Source: Roseinatronobacter sp. S2
Lineage (GTDB): Bacteria; Pseudomonadota; Alphaproteobacteria; Rhodobacterales; Rhodobacteraceae
DNA: 64,000 bases
Direction of reading: 5' to 3'
Assembly: GCF_029581395.1 (NCBI RefSeq)
Contig: NZ_CP121115.1
Span: forward strand, 434,001-498,000
Shown: positions 55,912 through 64,000 of the stretch, piece after piece
How the letters are laid out: each line of letters opens with the position of its first letter
Position numbering within the stretch: the stretch's first letter is position 1
Program-made: the position numbers and the translations under genes
The notes under the pieces: generated by a model
What the model was told of the DNA's origin: nothing
What the model saw: only the letters and a program-made list of their open reading frames with translations
Databases searched by the model: none

Positions 55912-56903
55912 GCATTCAGGAAAAACTTGAACCCTTCGTGTTGGATGTCACAAACCTGTCGGTCGAGATCGAGGGCCGCGAGGGCCGCGTGATCCGCCCC
56001 GCGCGCAATCTGACCTTCCGTGTTGGCAGGGGCCGGGTTGTCGGCGTCATCGGGGAATCCGGTTGCGGCAAAAGCATGACCGCGCTGTCAGTGATGCGCC
56101 TGTTGCCCGCATCCGCAAAAGTGACCGGTGGCGCGGTCCTGTTCAATGGCGAAGACCTGCTGACAAAATCGCCCCGCGCGATGCGTGCGATCCGGGGCAA
56201 ATCCATCGGCATGGTGCTGCAAGACCCTTCTGTGTCGCTTGATCCGTTGTTCACCATCGGTGACCAGATCGACGAGGCGCTAAGTGTGCACGGCCGGATG
56301 CCTGCTGCCAAGCGCCGCGTACGCGCCATTGAACTGCTGGAAGCCGTGGGCATTCCCGCCCCGCAGGACCGGCTGACGCAGTATCCGCATGAATTGTCGG
56401 GCGGGATGCTGCAACGGGTGGTGGCCGCCATTGCCATTGCATGGAACCCCGCCCTGCTGATCGCGGATGAACCGACGACTGCGCTGGACCCGACGATTCA
56501 GGTTCAGGTTCTGGACCTTCTGGTCCATCTGCGCGACACGCTGGGGGTGTCGATCATGATCATTACCCATGATTTCGGCGTTGCCGCGCATATCTGCGAC
56601 GACATCATGGTGATGTATGCGGGCGAGGTTGTTGAAACCGGGCCGGTGCGGCAGATTTTCGACAATCCCGGCCATCCCTATACCCGCGCATTGATGGAAA
56701 GTTCGACCGTTCCCAAAGGCAAGGGTCGTCTGCCCACTATCGACGGCCAACCGCCAGATCTGGGTGATCTGCCGCCCGGCTGTGCATTCGCCCCGCGCTG
56801 CCCATTGGCGACCGAGCAATGCCACCGTCAGGCGCCGCCCCAGATACATCTGTCGGATATCCACAAAGCCGCGTGCTGGCGCGCGGGAGAGGGAATGATA
56901 TGA
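55908..56903 (+). CDS. ABC transporter ATPase (DppD/OppD type)
   Basis: A 331-residue ATPase: Walker A GESGCGKSMTAL, signature LSGGMLQRVV, Walker B ALLIADEPTTALD. The C terminus has the oligopeptide-type extension with CAFAPRCPLATEQC, cysteines that bind an Fe-S cluster in some members. Energises the transporter together with the next gene, which it overlaps by ATGA. Confidence 0.93.
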   Translation: MSIQEKLEPFVLDVTNLSVEIEGREGRVIRPARNLTFRVGRGRVVGVIGESGCGKSMTALSVMRLLPASAKVTGGAVLFNGEDLLTKSPRAMRAIRGKSIGMVLQDPSVSLDPLFTIGDQIDEALSVHGRMPAAKRRVRAIELLEAVGIPAPQDRLTQYPHELSGGMLQRVVAAIAIAWNPALLIADEPTTALDPTIQVQVLDLLVHLRDTLGVSIMIITHDFGVAAHICDDIMVMYAGEVVETGPVRQIFDNPGHPYTRALMESSTVPKGKGRLPTIDGQPPDLGDLPPGCAFAPRCPLATEQCHRQAPPQIHLSDIHKAACWRAGEGMI

Positions 56904-57892
56904 ACGATATAATTTTGGAAACCCGCGGCCTGCAGAAGTATTTTCATTTCGAGACCGGCCTGCCGTTCCGGCGTGTGCCCAAAGTGGTCAAGTCGGTAGA
57001 CGGGATTGATGTTGCCGTGCACGCGGGACAGACCCTTGGTCTGGTCGGGGAAAGTGGTTGCGGAAAATCGACCACGGCCCGGCTGATCCTGCGTTTGCTT
57101 GAACCGACCGGCGGCAAGATCCTGTTCGACGGCAAAGAGGTGCAGAACGCGACCGGCCAAGCGTTGCATGATTTCCGCACGAATATACAAACCGTGTTTC
57201 AAGATCCTTACGGATCGCTCAATCCGCGCATGAAAGTGCGCGAGATTATCGCTGAACCGATGCTGGCGACGGGCAACTACTCTGCCAGACAGATTGATGC
57301 GCGGGTTGCCGAATTGCTGGAAATGGTGAATCTGCCTGCGAATGCCACCCGTCGTGGTCCACATGAATTTTCCGGCGGTCAGCGCCAGCGTATCGCGATT
57401 GCGCGCGCGCTTGTGCTGAAACCAAGATTGTTGATTCTGGACGAGCCTGTTTCAGCGCTGGACGTCTCCGTGCGCGCGCAAATCCTGAACCTGCTGGATG
57501 ATTTGCAGGAAGAACTCGGGCTTGCCTATTTCCTGATTTCCCATCACCTTGAACTGGTTGCGAACAAATGCGACTGGATCGCGGTGATGTATCTGGGCCG
57601 GATTGTGGAACAAGGCCCCGCGCGCGAGATTGCAGATAACCCGCGCCATCCCTATACGCAGGCCCTGTTTTCATCTGCGCTGAAGGTAACGCCAGACAAG
57701 GAAGCGACGCCGGCCAAGATGATCAAGGGAGAGGTGCCCTCGCCCCTGCGTCCTCCATCGGGGTGCCATTTCCACACCCGTTGCCCCGTGGCGATGCCGG
57801 TCTGTCGTCAGAAAACCCCGCCAAGCGTATCGGGGCCGAACCGGTCGGTGGCCACCTGTCATGCGCTCTGCGGGCAAGCGGCGATAGCCTGA
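56900..57892 (+). CDS. ABC transporter ATPase (DppF/OppF type)
   Basis: A 330-residue ATPase: Walker A GESGCGKSTTARLI, signature FSGGQRQRIAIARAL, Walker B LLILDEPVSALD, and the C-terminal cysteine motif CHFHTRCPVAMPVC. Last gene of the first operon; it is convergent with the tandem MarR gene, with only 7 bases between stop codons. Confidence 0.93.
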   Translation: MNDIILETRGLQKYFHFETGLPFRRVPKVVKSVDGIDVAVHAGQTLGLVGESGCGKSTTARLILRLLEPTGGKILFDGKEVQNATGQALHDFRTNIQTVFQDPYGSLNPRMKVREIIAEPMLATGNYSARQIDARVAELLEMVNLPANATRRGPHEFSGGQRQRIAIARALVLKPRLLILDEPVSALDVSVRAQILNLLDDLQEELGLAYFLISHHLELVANKCDWIAVMYLGRIVEQGPAREIADNPRHPYTQALFSSALKVTPDKEATPAKMIKGEVPSPLRPPSGCHFHTRCPVAMPVCRQKTPPSVSGPNRSVATCHALCGQAAIA

Positions 57893-57899
57893 TCCCCGT

Positions 57900-58958
57900 T
57901 CAGATGTCGGCCTGACGCAGCGCAAGCGTAACAATACGTTGCAGTGGCACACGGCTGAACTCGTCGTTTTCGACAATGAACCGACGGATCAGATTGCGGA
58001 ATATGTCGGCATCGTCGCCCAGCACATCCAGCACTTTCTGGCTGGCCTCAAAGGCAAGCGGATGACCCGCGGTGATCAGATGTTTGCCCGCGTCGGTCAG
58101 ACGCAGCAGCCTGCGGCGGCGATCATGGGGATGGGGGTCGCGCGCAATGAAGCCCCTGCGCACCAGCTCTGTCACCAGTGTCGCCGTGGTTGATCCATCC
58201 AATGCCAGCCAGCGGGCTACGCTGATCTGTTCAACCGGCTGGCCCTTATCGACAATCCGCAAGACACCATAGCGGCGCGGAGTAAGCCGCAGGGATTTCG
58301 TCGTCTCGATAAAGACACTTTCCAGCGTCTGATGAGTGCGGCGCAGCAGAAAACCGAATGCGTTATAAAGGCTGGCCTGTTGGGGAAATTCCCTGGCAAG
58401 TTCTGCGTCAGTGCCAAACCTTGTCGTGCCGTCAGGGCGAACCCAGTCTGGCGCGTGTGAGGGGACGTCATCGATAAGCCGCCGCAACAATGCGGCCAGA
58501 CATTCGCGTTCCGCTTCGGTGAAAAAACCAAGCAGCCTTGCATTATTGCGCACCGCATTGTCACGCGCCAGCGCAGCACATGCGCGACCCGCACGGGTGG
58601 TTGCGATTTCCTTCCTGCGGGCATCCTGGCTGGATTGTTCGCGATGCACGAATCCATGCTCCACCAATCCATTCACCACCATCGAAATCGTGGTGCGATC
58701 CACCCCGATACGCCGAGCAAGTGTGATCTGATCAATTTGCGGTGTTTCCGAGATGACGACAAGTGACGACATCTGCGTCGGGGTGATTCCCAACTCCCCC
58801 AGATCCTCCATGAAGGACGACACGGCAATCTGGTTTGCGCGCCGAATTAAGAAGCCGGGACGGTCATAAAAACTCGACAATTCATCCATCATCGCCAGGT
58901 CATTGCTATCAATGTCCGGGGGTGTTTCGTCCAGTCCGTCAGTGGGCATTTCTTTCAT
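57900..58958 (-). CDS. Regulator with two MarR domains in one chain
   Basis: A 352-residue protein, about twice the usual MarR length, made of two complete MarR-like units. Unit 1 (about 28-165) has ITPTQMSSLVVISETPQIDQ, then TTISMVVNGLVEHGFVHREQ and the wing QDARRKEIATT. Unit 2 (about 193-340) has LTPRRYGVLRIVDKG, STTATLVTELVRRGFIARDP and the wing DRRRRLLRLTDAG. MarR proteins normally dimerise to make two DNA-reading heads; here one chain could supply both. It is divergent from solute-binding protein 2 and the obvious candidate to bind the shared motif. Confidence 0.85.
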   Translation of the reverse strand: MKEMPTDGLDETPPDIDSNDLAMMDELSSFYDRPGFLIRRANQIAVSSFMEDLGELGITPTQMSSLVVISETPQIDQITLARRIGVDRTTISMVVNGLVEHGFVHREQSSQDARRKEIATTRAGRACAALARDNAVRNNARLLGFFTEAERECLAALLRRLIDDVPSHAPDWVRPDGTTRFGTDAELAREFPQQASLYNAFGFLLRRTHQTLESVFIETTKSLRLTPRRYGVLRIVDKGQPVEQISVARWLALDGSTTATLVTELVRRGFIARDPHPHDRRRRLLRLTDAGKHLITAGHPLAFEASQKVLDVLGDDADIFRNLIRRFIVENDEFSRVPLQRIVTLALRQADI

Positions 58959-59296
58959 TTCTTTCAGTCATCCTAAACGTAGAACCAATGGTATGGGAAG
59001 CATCGTTGCGATGCTGATGATCTTGGACACTAGACAGAAAAACAGCGCGCCGAGCAAGCCAAAAGCGCGCAGATGTGGCATCGTGGTTTGGCCTCGTGTG
59101 CGCAAAAAGCAGCATTGCAGCATCGTGAACGCGGTTTTCAAGACTTCCCAGATTGTCAGAAACCTGTCTGAAAAACTTGACTCTAAAAAACATCAGTAAT
59201 ATGCATAATTATGCGAAATGCATGGTTGACCATTGGTTGACAGGGCAGGCGACAGCGCGGGAGGAGCCGCGCAGGGCCATTGTCAGGGAGGAAGAA
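58959..59296. other. Divergent regulatory region of the tandem MarR gene and operon 2
   Basis: About 340 bases between two divergent start codons, with no gene. Holds the third motif copy at 59191-59210, followed by a second AT-rich repeat-like stretch (ATAATTATGCGAAATGCAT), about 90 bases before the start of operon 2. Confidence 0.55.
59191..59210 (+). promoter_or_regulatory. Shared motif, copy 3 (upstream of solute-binding protein 2)
   Basis: CATCAGTAATATGCATAATT. Identical to copy 1 except for two bases (CA in place of AG after TATG). It contains a near-palindrome centred on ATGCAT, compatible with a dimeric or two-headed regulator. TTGACT a few bases upstream (59177-59182) could be part of a -35 region. 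Confidence 0.6.
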
Positions 59297-60826
59297 ATGA
59301 AATTCACGAAAGCCGCGATTGCGGCGCTGGTCGCCATGTCCATAACAGGACCGGCCCTGGCGCAAAGCGACGCAATCAACTCGCCCTTCGTGGTCGCGAT
59401 CAACCACGAACCGGACACGTTGGACCCGTCAATCGGGGTCAATACTGTCATCAGTCGCCCGACGCTTGAAAACATCGTTGAACCAATCGTGGCGCTGGAT
59501 GCAGAAGGCAACCTTGTGCCGGGCGTTGCGGATTTTTCCTATTCGGATGACGGGACCGTGCTGACATTCACAATCAGGGACGGCGTGACGTTTCACAACG
59601 GAATGCCCCTGACTGCGGATGATCTGATTTTCAGTCATGAACGCATGGCCGAACGCTCTCCGATCTATCAGTCGCGGCTGCGCAATTTCGACCGGGTAGA
59701 GAAGCTGGATGAACGCACTGTGCAATTCGTGTTCACATCCGCTGATGTAACCTACCTGCCGCCGCGCAACCTGTCGGTGCTGTCAAAGGCCTATTACGAT
59801 GAAGCGGGCGAGGCGGAATTCGTGGCCAACCCCGTGGGCACCGGGCCATACAAACTGGTCAGTTACACACCCGGCCAGTCGATGGAGATGGAGGCCTTTG
59901 AGGAGTACCATGGCGGCGCGCCCGATGTGAAGAACGTGCGCTTCGTGTTCGTGCAGGAAGACAGCACCCGCGTTGCCATGCTGCGCACGGGCGAGGCCGA
60001 CATGATACTGAACGTGCCTTTCACCGAGCGTAACGCGCTGGCGCGGGACGGTTTCAAGATTGAGGAAGTGGCAGTCACACCGACCGTATCGGTGCAGTTT
60101 ACCATGAACAACCCCGATGTGCCTTGGCATGACGTGCGTGTGCGCCGTGCTGTGGCACATGCGATTGATGCTGATGGTATCGTGGACGGGCTGTTTGAGG
60201 GGGTGCCAAAGCGCCACGCGGCATTTGGCCCGAACGAGATCGGCTTTGACCCCGAACTTGAACATTACGCCTATGATCCGGAACGCGCAAAAGCGCTGCT
60301 GGCCGAAGCCGGCTATCCGGACGGGTTTGAAATGCCGCTGATCTGGTGGCGCGGCGAGAATGCGGGCATTCGCGAAACCGCAGAAGTCGTGTCCATCTAT
60401 CTGCGACAGGTCGGAATCCGCACCAATGTGTCCAGCCTTGATGTGCCTGATTTCGTGGCCAAGATACGCGCCGCCAAGGGCGAAGGGTCCAGCGAGGCAT
60501 GGGTCGGAATTACACCGACACCGCTGGCGGAATATTTCGACCCCACCATCGCGCTGGCTTTTACCTTCTGGTCGCAATCACCCTTCGCCCAGTGGCAGAA
60601 CGACGAATTCGACGCATTGGTGGCGCAAGCCGTGCAGACCGTGGACCCCGAAACACGCGCGCCACTGGTGATCGAGGCCACGCGCATTCTGTACGCGGAT
60701 GTGCCGCAGATACCGCTGTGGAACAACGTGTCCGTCTACGCCATGAAACCCGGCATTTCCTACGCACCGGCACCGCGCCATCTTGTGCGGTCAACCATCG
60801 CCGATGTGACGCTGAGCAATGAATGA
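59297..60826 (+). CDS. ABC transporter solute-binding protein 2 (family 5)
   Basis: A 509-residue periplasmic binding protein with signal peptide (cleavage near PALAQS). Paralogue of solute-binding protein 1 along the entire length; for instance VAINHEPDTLD, SVLSKAYYDEAG, NPVGTGPYKLVSYTPGQ. No second set of permeases accompanies it, so it probably docks on the single transporter of the first operon. ATG at 59297 follows GGAGGAAG. Confidence 0.93.
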   Translation: MKFTKAAIAALVAMSITGPALAQSDAINSPFVVAINHEPDTLDPSIGVNTVISRPTLENIVEPIVALDAEGNLVPGVADFSYSDDGTVLTFTIRDGVTFHNGMPLTADDLIFSHERMAERSPIYQSRLRNFDRVEKLDERTVQFVFTSADVTYLPPRNLSVLSKAYYDEAGEAEFVANPVGTGPYKLVSYTPGQSMEMEAFEEYHGGAPDVKNVRFVFVQEDSTRVAMLRTGEADMILNVPFTERNALARDGFKIEEVAVTPTVSVQFTMNNPDVPWHDVRVRRAVAHAIDADGIVDGLFEGVPKRHAAFGPNEIGFDPELEHYAYDPERAKALLAEAGYPDGFEMPLIWWRGENAGIRETAEVVSIYLRQVGIRTNVSSLDVPDFVAKIRAAKGEGSSEAWVGITPTPLAEYFDPTIALAFTFWSQSPFAQWQNDEFDALVAQAVQTVDPETRAPLVIEATRILYADVPQIPLWNNVSVYAMKPGISYAPAPRHLVRSTIADVTLSNE

Positions 60827-60883
60827 TCACCGCATCCGGGCGGGGTGCTTCCTGCCCGGATACAGCGGACGGAGGCCAACCAG

Positions 60884-61342
60884 ATGCAAGAACCGGGATT
60901 GAGATTGCTGTTCGAGGCCCGTGGGCAGGTCAGCGCGCCCAGAGTGATCGGTCAGGTCAGGGGCGCGCGTCGGCAGGTCATTGCAATAGAACCTGACGGT
61001 CCGTTCGTGGGCGACCGCATTTGTGGGCGCATGGTTTCCGGTTTCGACTGGCAATGGGTGCGCGCGGATGGCGTGACCGAAGTGGACGCCGCGTATCTGC
61101 TGGAAACCGATGACGGGGTGTTGATTGAATGCCGCAACACCGGCATCCGGCACGCCCCGCCAGAGGTCATGGCACGCATGGGGCGCGGCGAAGCCGTTGA
61201 TCCGTCGGAATACTATTTCCGCGCCACACCGGTCTTTACTGCGCCAGAGGGCAAGTATGACTGGCTGAACCGCGCGCTCTTTCTTTCGACAGGCGCACGT
61301 TACCCGGACGGGGTGCGCCTTCGGTTTTACGAAATCACATGA
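60884..61342 (+). CDS. DUF3237 protein, copy 2
   Basis: A 152-residue soluble protein, paralogous to copy 1 ([43 protein letters not shown]). ATG at 60884 after GGAGG. Function unknown; it precedes the cleavage oxygenase by about 35 bases in the same direction. Confidence 0.85.
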   Translation: MQEPGLRLLFEARGQVSAPRVIGQVRGARRQVIAIEPDGPFVGDRICGRMVSGFDWQWVRADGVTEVDAAYLLETDDGVLIECRNTGIRHAPPEVMARMGRGEAVDPSEYYFRATPVFTAPEGKYDWLNRALFLSTGARYPDGVRLRFYEIT

Positions 61343-61378
61343 CGCCGCGACAGCGTCCCGAAAAAGACGAGGCAGAAT

Positions 61379-62851
61379 ATGCAACCCTTCCCCGACCACC
61401 CAAGTTTTCAGGGCTTCAACAAACCTTCGCGCGTGGAGGCCGATATCCGCGATCTGGAGGTCATCGGCAAAGTGCCCTCGGATCTGGATGGTGTATTCTT
61501 TCGCGTCGCGCCGGATGCGCAGTTCCCGCCAAAACTGGGCAATGACATTCCGTTCAATGGCGATGGCATGGTGTCAGCGTTCCGGTTCAGGAATGGTCGG
61601 GTCGATTTCAAGCAGCGCTATGTCCGCACCGACAAATTCAGGCTGGAACGTGAAGCGGGAAAGGCCCTGTTCGGGGCGTATCGCAATCCGCTGGATGATG
61701 ATGAAAGTGTGAAAGGCGAATACCGGGGCACCGCCAACACGAATGTTGTGGTCCAGAACAAAAAACTCTGGGCGCTGAAAGAAGACAGCCCGCCGGTGCT
61801 GATGGACCCCTGGACGCTGGAAACCGAAGGCTACAGTGATCTTGACGGCCAGATGACCAGCCAGACCTTCACCGCGCATCCAAAGTTCGACCCCAATACT
61901 GGCGATATGTGCGCTTTCGGCTATGCTGCCAAGGGCCTGATCACCAAGGACATGGCCTATTACGAGATCAGCCCCGACAACAAGATCAAGCATGAAGTCT
62001 GGTTCGAACTGCCTTATTACTGCATGATGCATGATTTCGGCCTGACAGAGGATTACGCCTGTTTCCATGTCGTGCCGATTGTCAGTTCATGGGAGCGGCT
62101 GGAAGAGCGCAAGCCGCATTTCGGGTTTGACACCACCAAAGAGGTGTATCTGGGCATTCTGCCGCGCCGGGGTGATGCCAGGGACGTGCGCTGGTTCAAG
62201 GCCCCCAATTGTTTCGCAAGCCATGTCATGAACGCTTTCAACGATGGCGAGATGGTATATTTCGACGTGCCGATGGCCAAGAATAATGGTTTCCCGTTTT
62301 TCCCTGATGTTCATGGCGCGCCATTCAACCGCGCAGAGGCTGCGGCGGTCATGACCCGCTGGGCGGTGAACATGAATGACAAGTCGGACAGCTTCCATTC
62401 GATGACGCAGCTTTCAAATTTCGTGGGCGAGTTTCCCCGGATTGACGACCGCTATGCCGCTATGCCCTATCGGCACGGGTTCATGCTGGCGCAGGATCTT
62501 GATCGTCCGCTGAAACTGCCCAATGGGCGCTCGATGTCGGGGCTGATGCCCAACCTTCTGGGGCATATGGACCACGCGACGGGCAAAACCCGGCAATACT
62601 TCACCGGCACGACCTCGACCTTGCAGGAACCTGCCTTCATTCCGCGTCCCGGTTCGGTGAATGAGGGAGACGGCTATCTGGTCGCGGTTGAAAACATGCT
62701 GGCAGAGCATCGATCGGATCTGGTGCTGTTTGATGCGATGCGCATTGACGAAGGCCCTATTGCGCGGATGCCGCTGGAATTGCGGTTGCGTGGGGGGTTG
62801 CATGGCAACTGGGTGCCTGCCGCGATGCTGCCGGAAAACCCCGCCGCATGA
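61379..62851 (+). CDS. Carotenoid/lignostilbene cleavage oxygenase family protein
   Basis: A 490-residue enzyme of the carotenoid cleavage oxygenase family. All four iron-binding histidines are visible: His167 (TAHPKFD), His218 (MMHDFG), His282 (FASHVMNAF) and His475 (LHGNWVP). Family segments FNGDGMVSAFRF and FHVVPI are present. Such enzymes split a C=C bond of carotenoids, apocarotenoids, stilbenes or related phenylpropenes to two carbonyls with O2. No signal peptide, hence cytoplasmic. Its stop overlaps the next gene by ATGA. Confidence 0.92.
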   Translation: MQPFPDHPSFQGFNKPSRVEADIRDLEVIGKVPSDLDGVFFRVAPDAQFPPKLGNDIPFNGDGMVSAFRFRNGRVDFKQRYVRTDKFRLEREAGKALFGAYRNPLDDDESVKGEYRGTANTNVVVQNKKLWALKEDSPPVLMDPWTLETEGYSDLDGQMTSQTFTAHPKFDPNTGDMCAFGYAAKGLITKDMAYYEISPDNKIKHEVWFELPYYCMMHDFGLTEDYACFHVVPIVSSWERLEERKPHFGFDTTKEVYLGILPRRGDARDVRWFKAPNCFASHVMNAFNDGEMVYFDVPMAKNNGFPFFPDVHGAPFNRAEAAAVMTRWAVNMNDKSDSFHSMTQLSNFVGEFPRIDDRYAAMPYRHGFMLAQDLDRPLKLPNGRSMSGLMPNLLGHMDHATGKTRQYFTGTTSTLQEPAFIPRPGSVNEGDGYLVAVENMLAEHRSDLVLFDAMRIDEGPIARMPLELRLRGGLHGNWVPAAMLPENPAA

Positions 62852-64000
62852 GCAGGGGTTACGATCAAATCATTGTCGGCGCAGGGTCGTCGGGCTGCGT
62901 GCTGGCCGCGCGCCTGTCCGAAGACCCCAGCGCGCGCGTGCTGCTGATCGAGGCCGGCGGGTCCGAAAAGCGCCCCAGCGTGGCAATGCCGCTGGCATGG
63001 TTCAAGGCGATGAACAACCCGTCGCTAAGCTGGGGTTACGCGACCGAGCCGGAACCCCATGCCGATAACCGGGTGATCCCAGTGCCGCGGGGCCGGGTTG
63101 TGGGTGGCTGTTCGTCGATCAACGGCATGATGTATTCGCGCGGCCATTCCCGCGACTACGATCTTTGGGCGCAAAAGGGGCTGACGGGCTGGGCTTTTGA
63201 AGATGTGCTGCCCTATTTCGTCCGGTCGGAAGACAACTGGCGCGGGGCCTCAACCTATCATGGGGCAGGGGGGCCACTGACAGTGGCGCGGCACCAGACG
63301 GATGATGTGATCTTTCCCAGACTTGCGCGCGCGGCGCAGGAACTTGGCTACCCCGTAATCGACGATTTCCACGGGGCAGAACAAGAAGGTTTCTCAACAC
63401 CCGACTTCACTGTTCACAAGGGACGGCGCGGTTCAACTGCTGCGCGGTTCCTGCGCCCCGCGCTATCACGTCCTAACCTTGATCTGATGTCAGGCGCGCT
63501 GGTGCATCGCGTGGTTATCGAGAACGGGCGTGCTGTGGGCGTGGAGCTGTCGCGCGGTATCAAGACCGAAACCATTCGCGCGGGGTCCGGGGTGATCCTG
63601 TCCGCCGGGGCGTATGGATCGCCGCAGATCCTGATGTTGTCGGGCATCGGGCGGGCGGACGAATTGCGCGCGGTTGGTGTCGAACCCCTGCACGATCTGC
63701 CGGGCGTCGGTCGTAACCTTCAGGAACATGCAAGTGTCGCGCATTTCTATGATGCGGCCGGGGATTTCACCTTTGACCGCGAATTGCGGCTGGACCGGCT
63801 GGCGCGTTCGGTCATCCGCTGGCAACTTACCGGCACCGGACCCGCCGCAGGGTTGCCGGTGGGCATACAGGGGTTCATCCGCAGCCGCGAGGGGCTGGAC
63901 CGCCCCGATCTGCAATCGTTGATCAGCCCTGTTGCGATGAACAATGATGTGTGGTTTCCGGGGCTGCGCCGGTCTGTCGGGTCGCGGTTTTCAGTGGCGA
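62848..64000 (+). CDS. GMC-family oxidoreductase 2 (incomplete at window end)
   Basis: The first 384 codons of a GMC flavoprotein: FAD motif IIVGAGSSGCVLAARLSEDP, LLIEAGGSEKR, and signature GGCSSINGMMYSRGHSRDYD, SAGAYGSPQILMLSGIG. The catalytic His region lies beyond the window. Paralogous to GMC oxidoreductase 1. It oxidises an alcohol intermediate; tight ATGA coupling to the cleavage oxygenase suggests the two act in sequence. Confidence 0.93.
   Translation, partial: MSRGYDQIIVGAGSSGCVLAARLSEDPSARVLLIEAGGSEKRPSVAMPLAWFKAMNNPSLSWGYATEPEPHADNRVIPVPRGRVVGGCSSINGMMYSRGHSRDYDLWAQKGLTGWAFEDVLPYFVRSEDNWRGASTYHGAGGPLTVARHQTDDVIFPRLARAAQELGYPVIDDFHGAEQEGFSTPDFTVHKGRRGSTAARFLRPALSRPNLDLMSGALVHRVVIENGRAVGVELSRGIKTETIRAGSGVILSAGAYGSPQILMLSGIGRADELRAVGVEPLHDLPGVGRNLQEHASVAHFYDAAGDFTFDRELRLDRLARSVIRWQLTGTGPAAGLPVGIQGFIRSREGLDRPDLQSLISPVAMNNDVWFPGLRRSVGSRFSVA

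Noticed and set aside
1..64000. tRNA or rRNA genes
   Set aside because: I found no cloverleaf-like or rRNA-like sequence by eye; a covariance-model scan would be decisive.

Overview
The window reads as 64 kb of a plasmid or chromid from an alphaproteobacterium, most likely Rhodobacteraceae. The reasons are a complete repABC replication/partition module (about 27.9-31.5 kb), GC-rich codon use, a TRAP transporter, a fused CoxI-CoxIII oxidase and several molybdenum, flavin and haem oxidoreductases. This placement is inferred from gene content; no rRNA or tRNA gene was seen.

Left arm (0-27 kb) is mainly respiratory and oxidoreductase functions: an FdhF/YdeP-type molybdopterin oxidoreductase; a CtaG-CopD/HemJ-like-CoxB-CoxA(III) oxidase cluster that continues into a membrane-anchored triheme cytochrome c, a Tat-type flavin amine oxidase and a monohaem cytochrome c; stress genes (CsbD, DUF883); a formate/nitrite-family channel; a PQQ-type sugar dehydrogenase; a three-subunit PaoABC-type aldehyde oxidoreductase; a VOC protein; an RND efflux pair; and an Rrf2 regulator with a flavin disulfide-reductase-like enzyme.

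Middle (27-34 kb) is the replication module on the minus strand (repA, repB, repC) with three palindromes that look like parS and a probable counter-transcribed RNA. Next to it is a decayed zone: a LysR-like fragment and a chimeric remnant in which pieces of two dipeptide-type permeases and one solute-binding protein are joined.

Centre-right (34-48 kb) holds uptake systems: a LysR gene divergent from a DUF2817-GAF fusion plus a TRAP transporter, then a ribose-type ABC transporter with a one-piece dihydroxyacetone kinase and a SorC-type regulator. A second scar follows: a truncated carbamate kinase joined to a DUF2877 fragment, an unidentified truncated gene, and an IS6-type transposase remnant.

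Right arm (48-64 kb) is the most interesting part. It is an apparently coherent catabolic island: flavin aromatic-type monooxygenase; solute-binding protein 1, DUF3237 and GMC oxidoreductase; one set of Opp/Dpp-type permeases and ATPases; a regulator made of two MarR domains; then solute-binding protein 2, a second DUF3237, a carotenoid/stilbene cleavage oxygenase and a second GMC oxidoreductase that runs off the window. The two halves look like a duplicated module. A near-identical motif (CATCRGTAATATG) lies upstream of the monooxygenase and of both solute-binding-protein operons, which suggests one regulon, perhaps under the tandem MarR protein. I infer import and oxidative cleavage of a hydrophobic alkene or aryl-alkene compound (apocarotenoid, stilbenoid or terpenoid); the substrate cannot be read from sequence.
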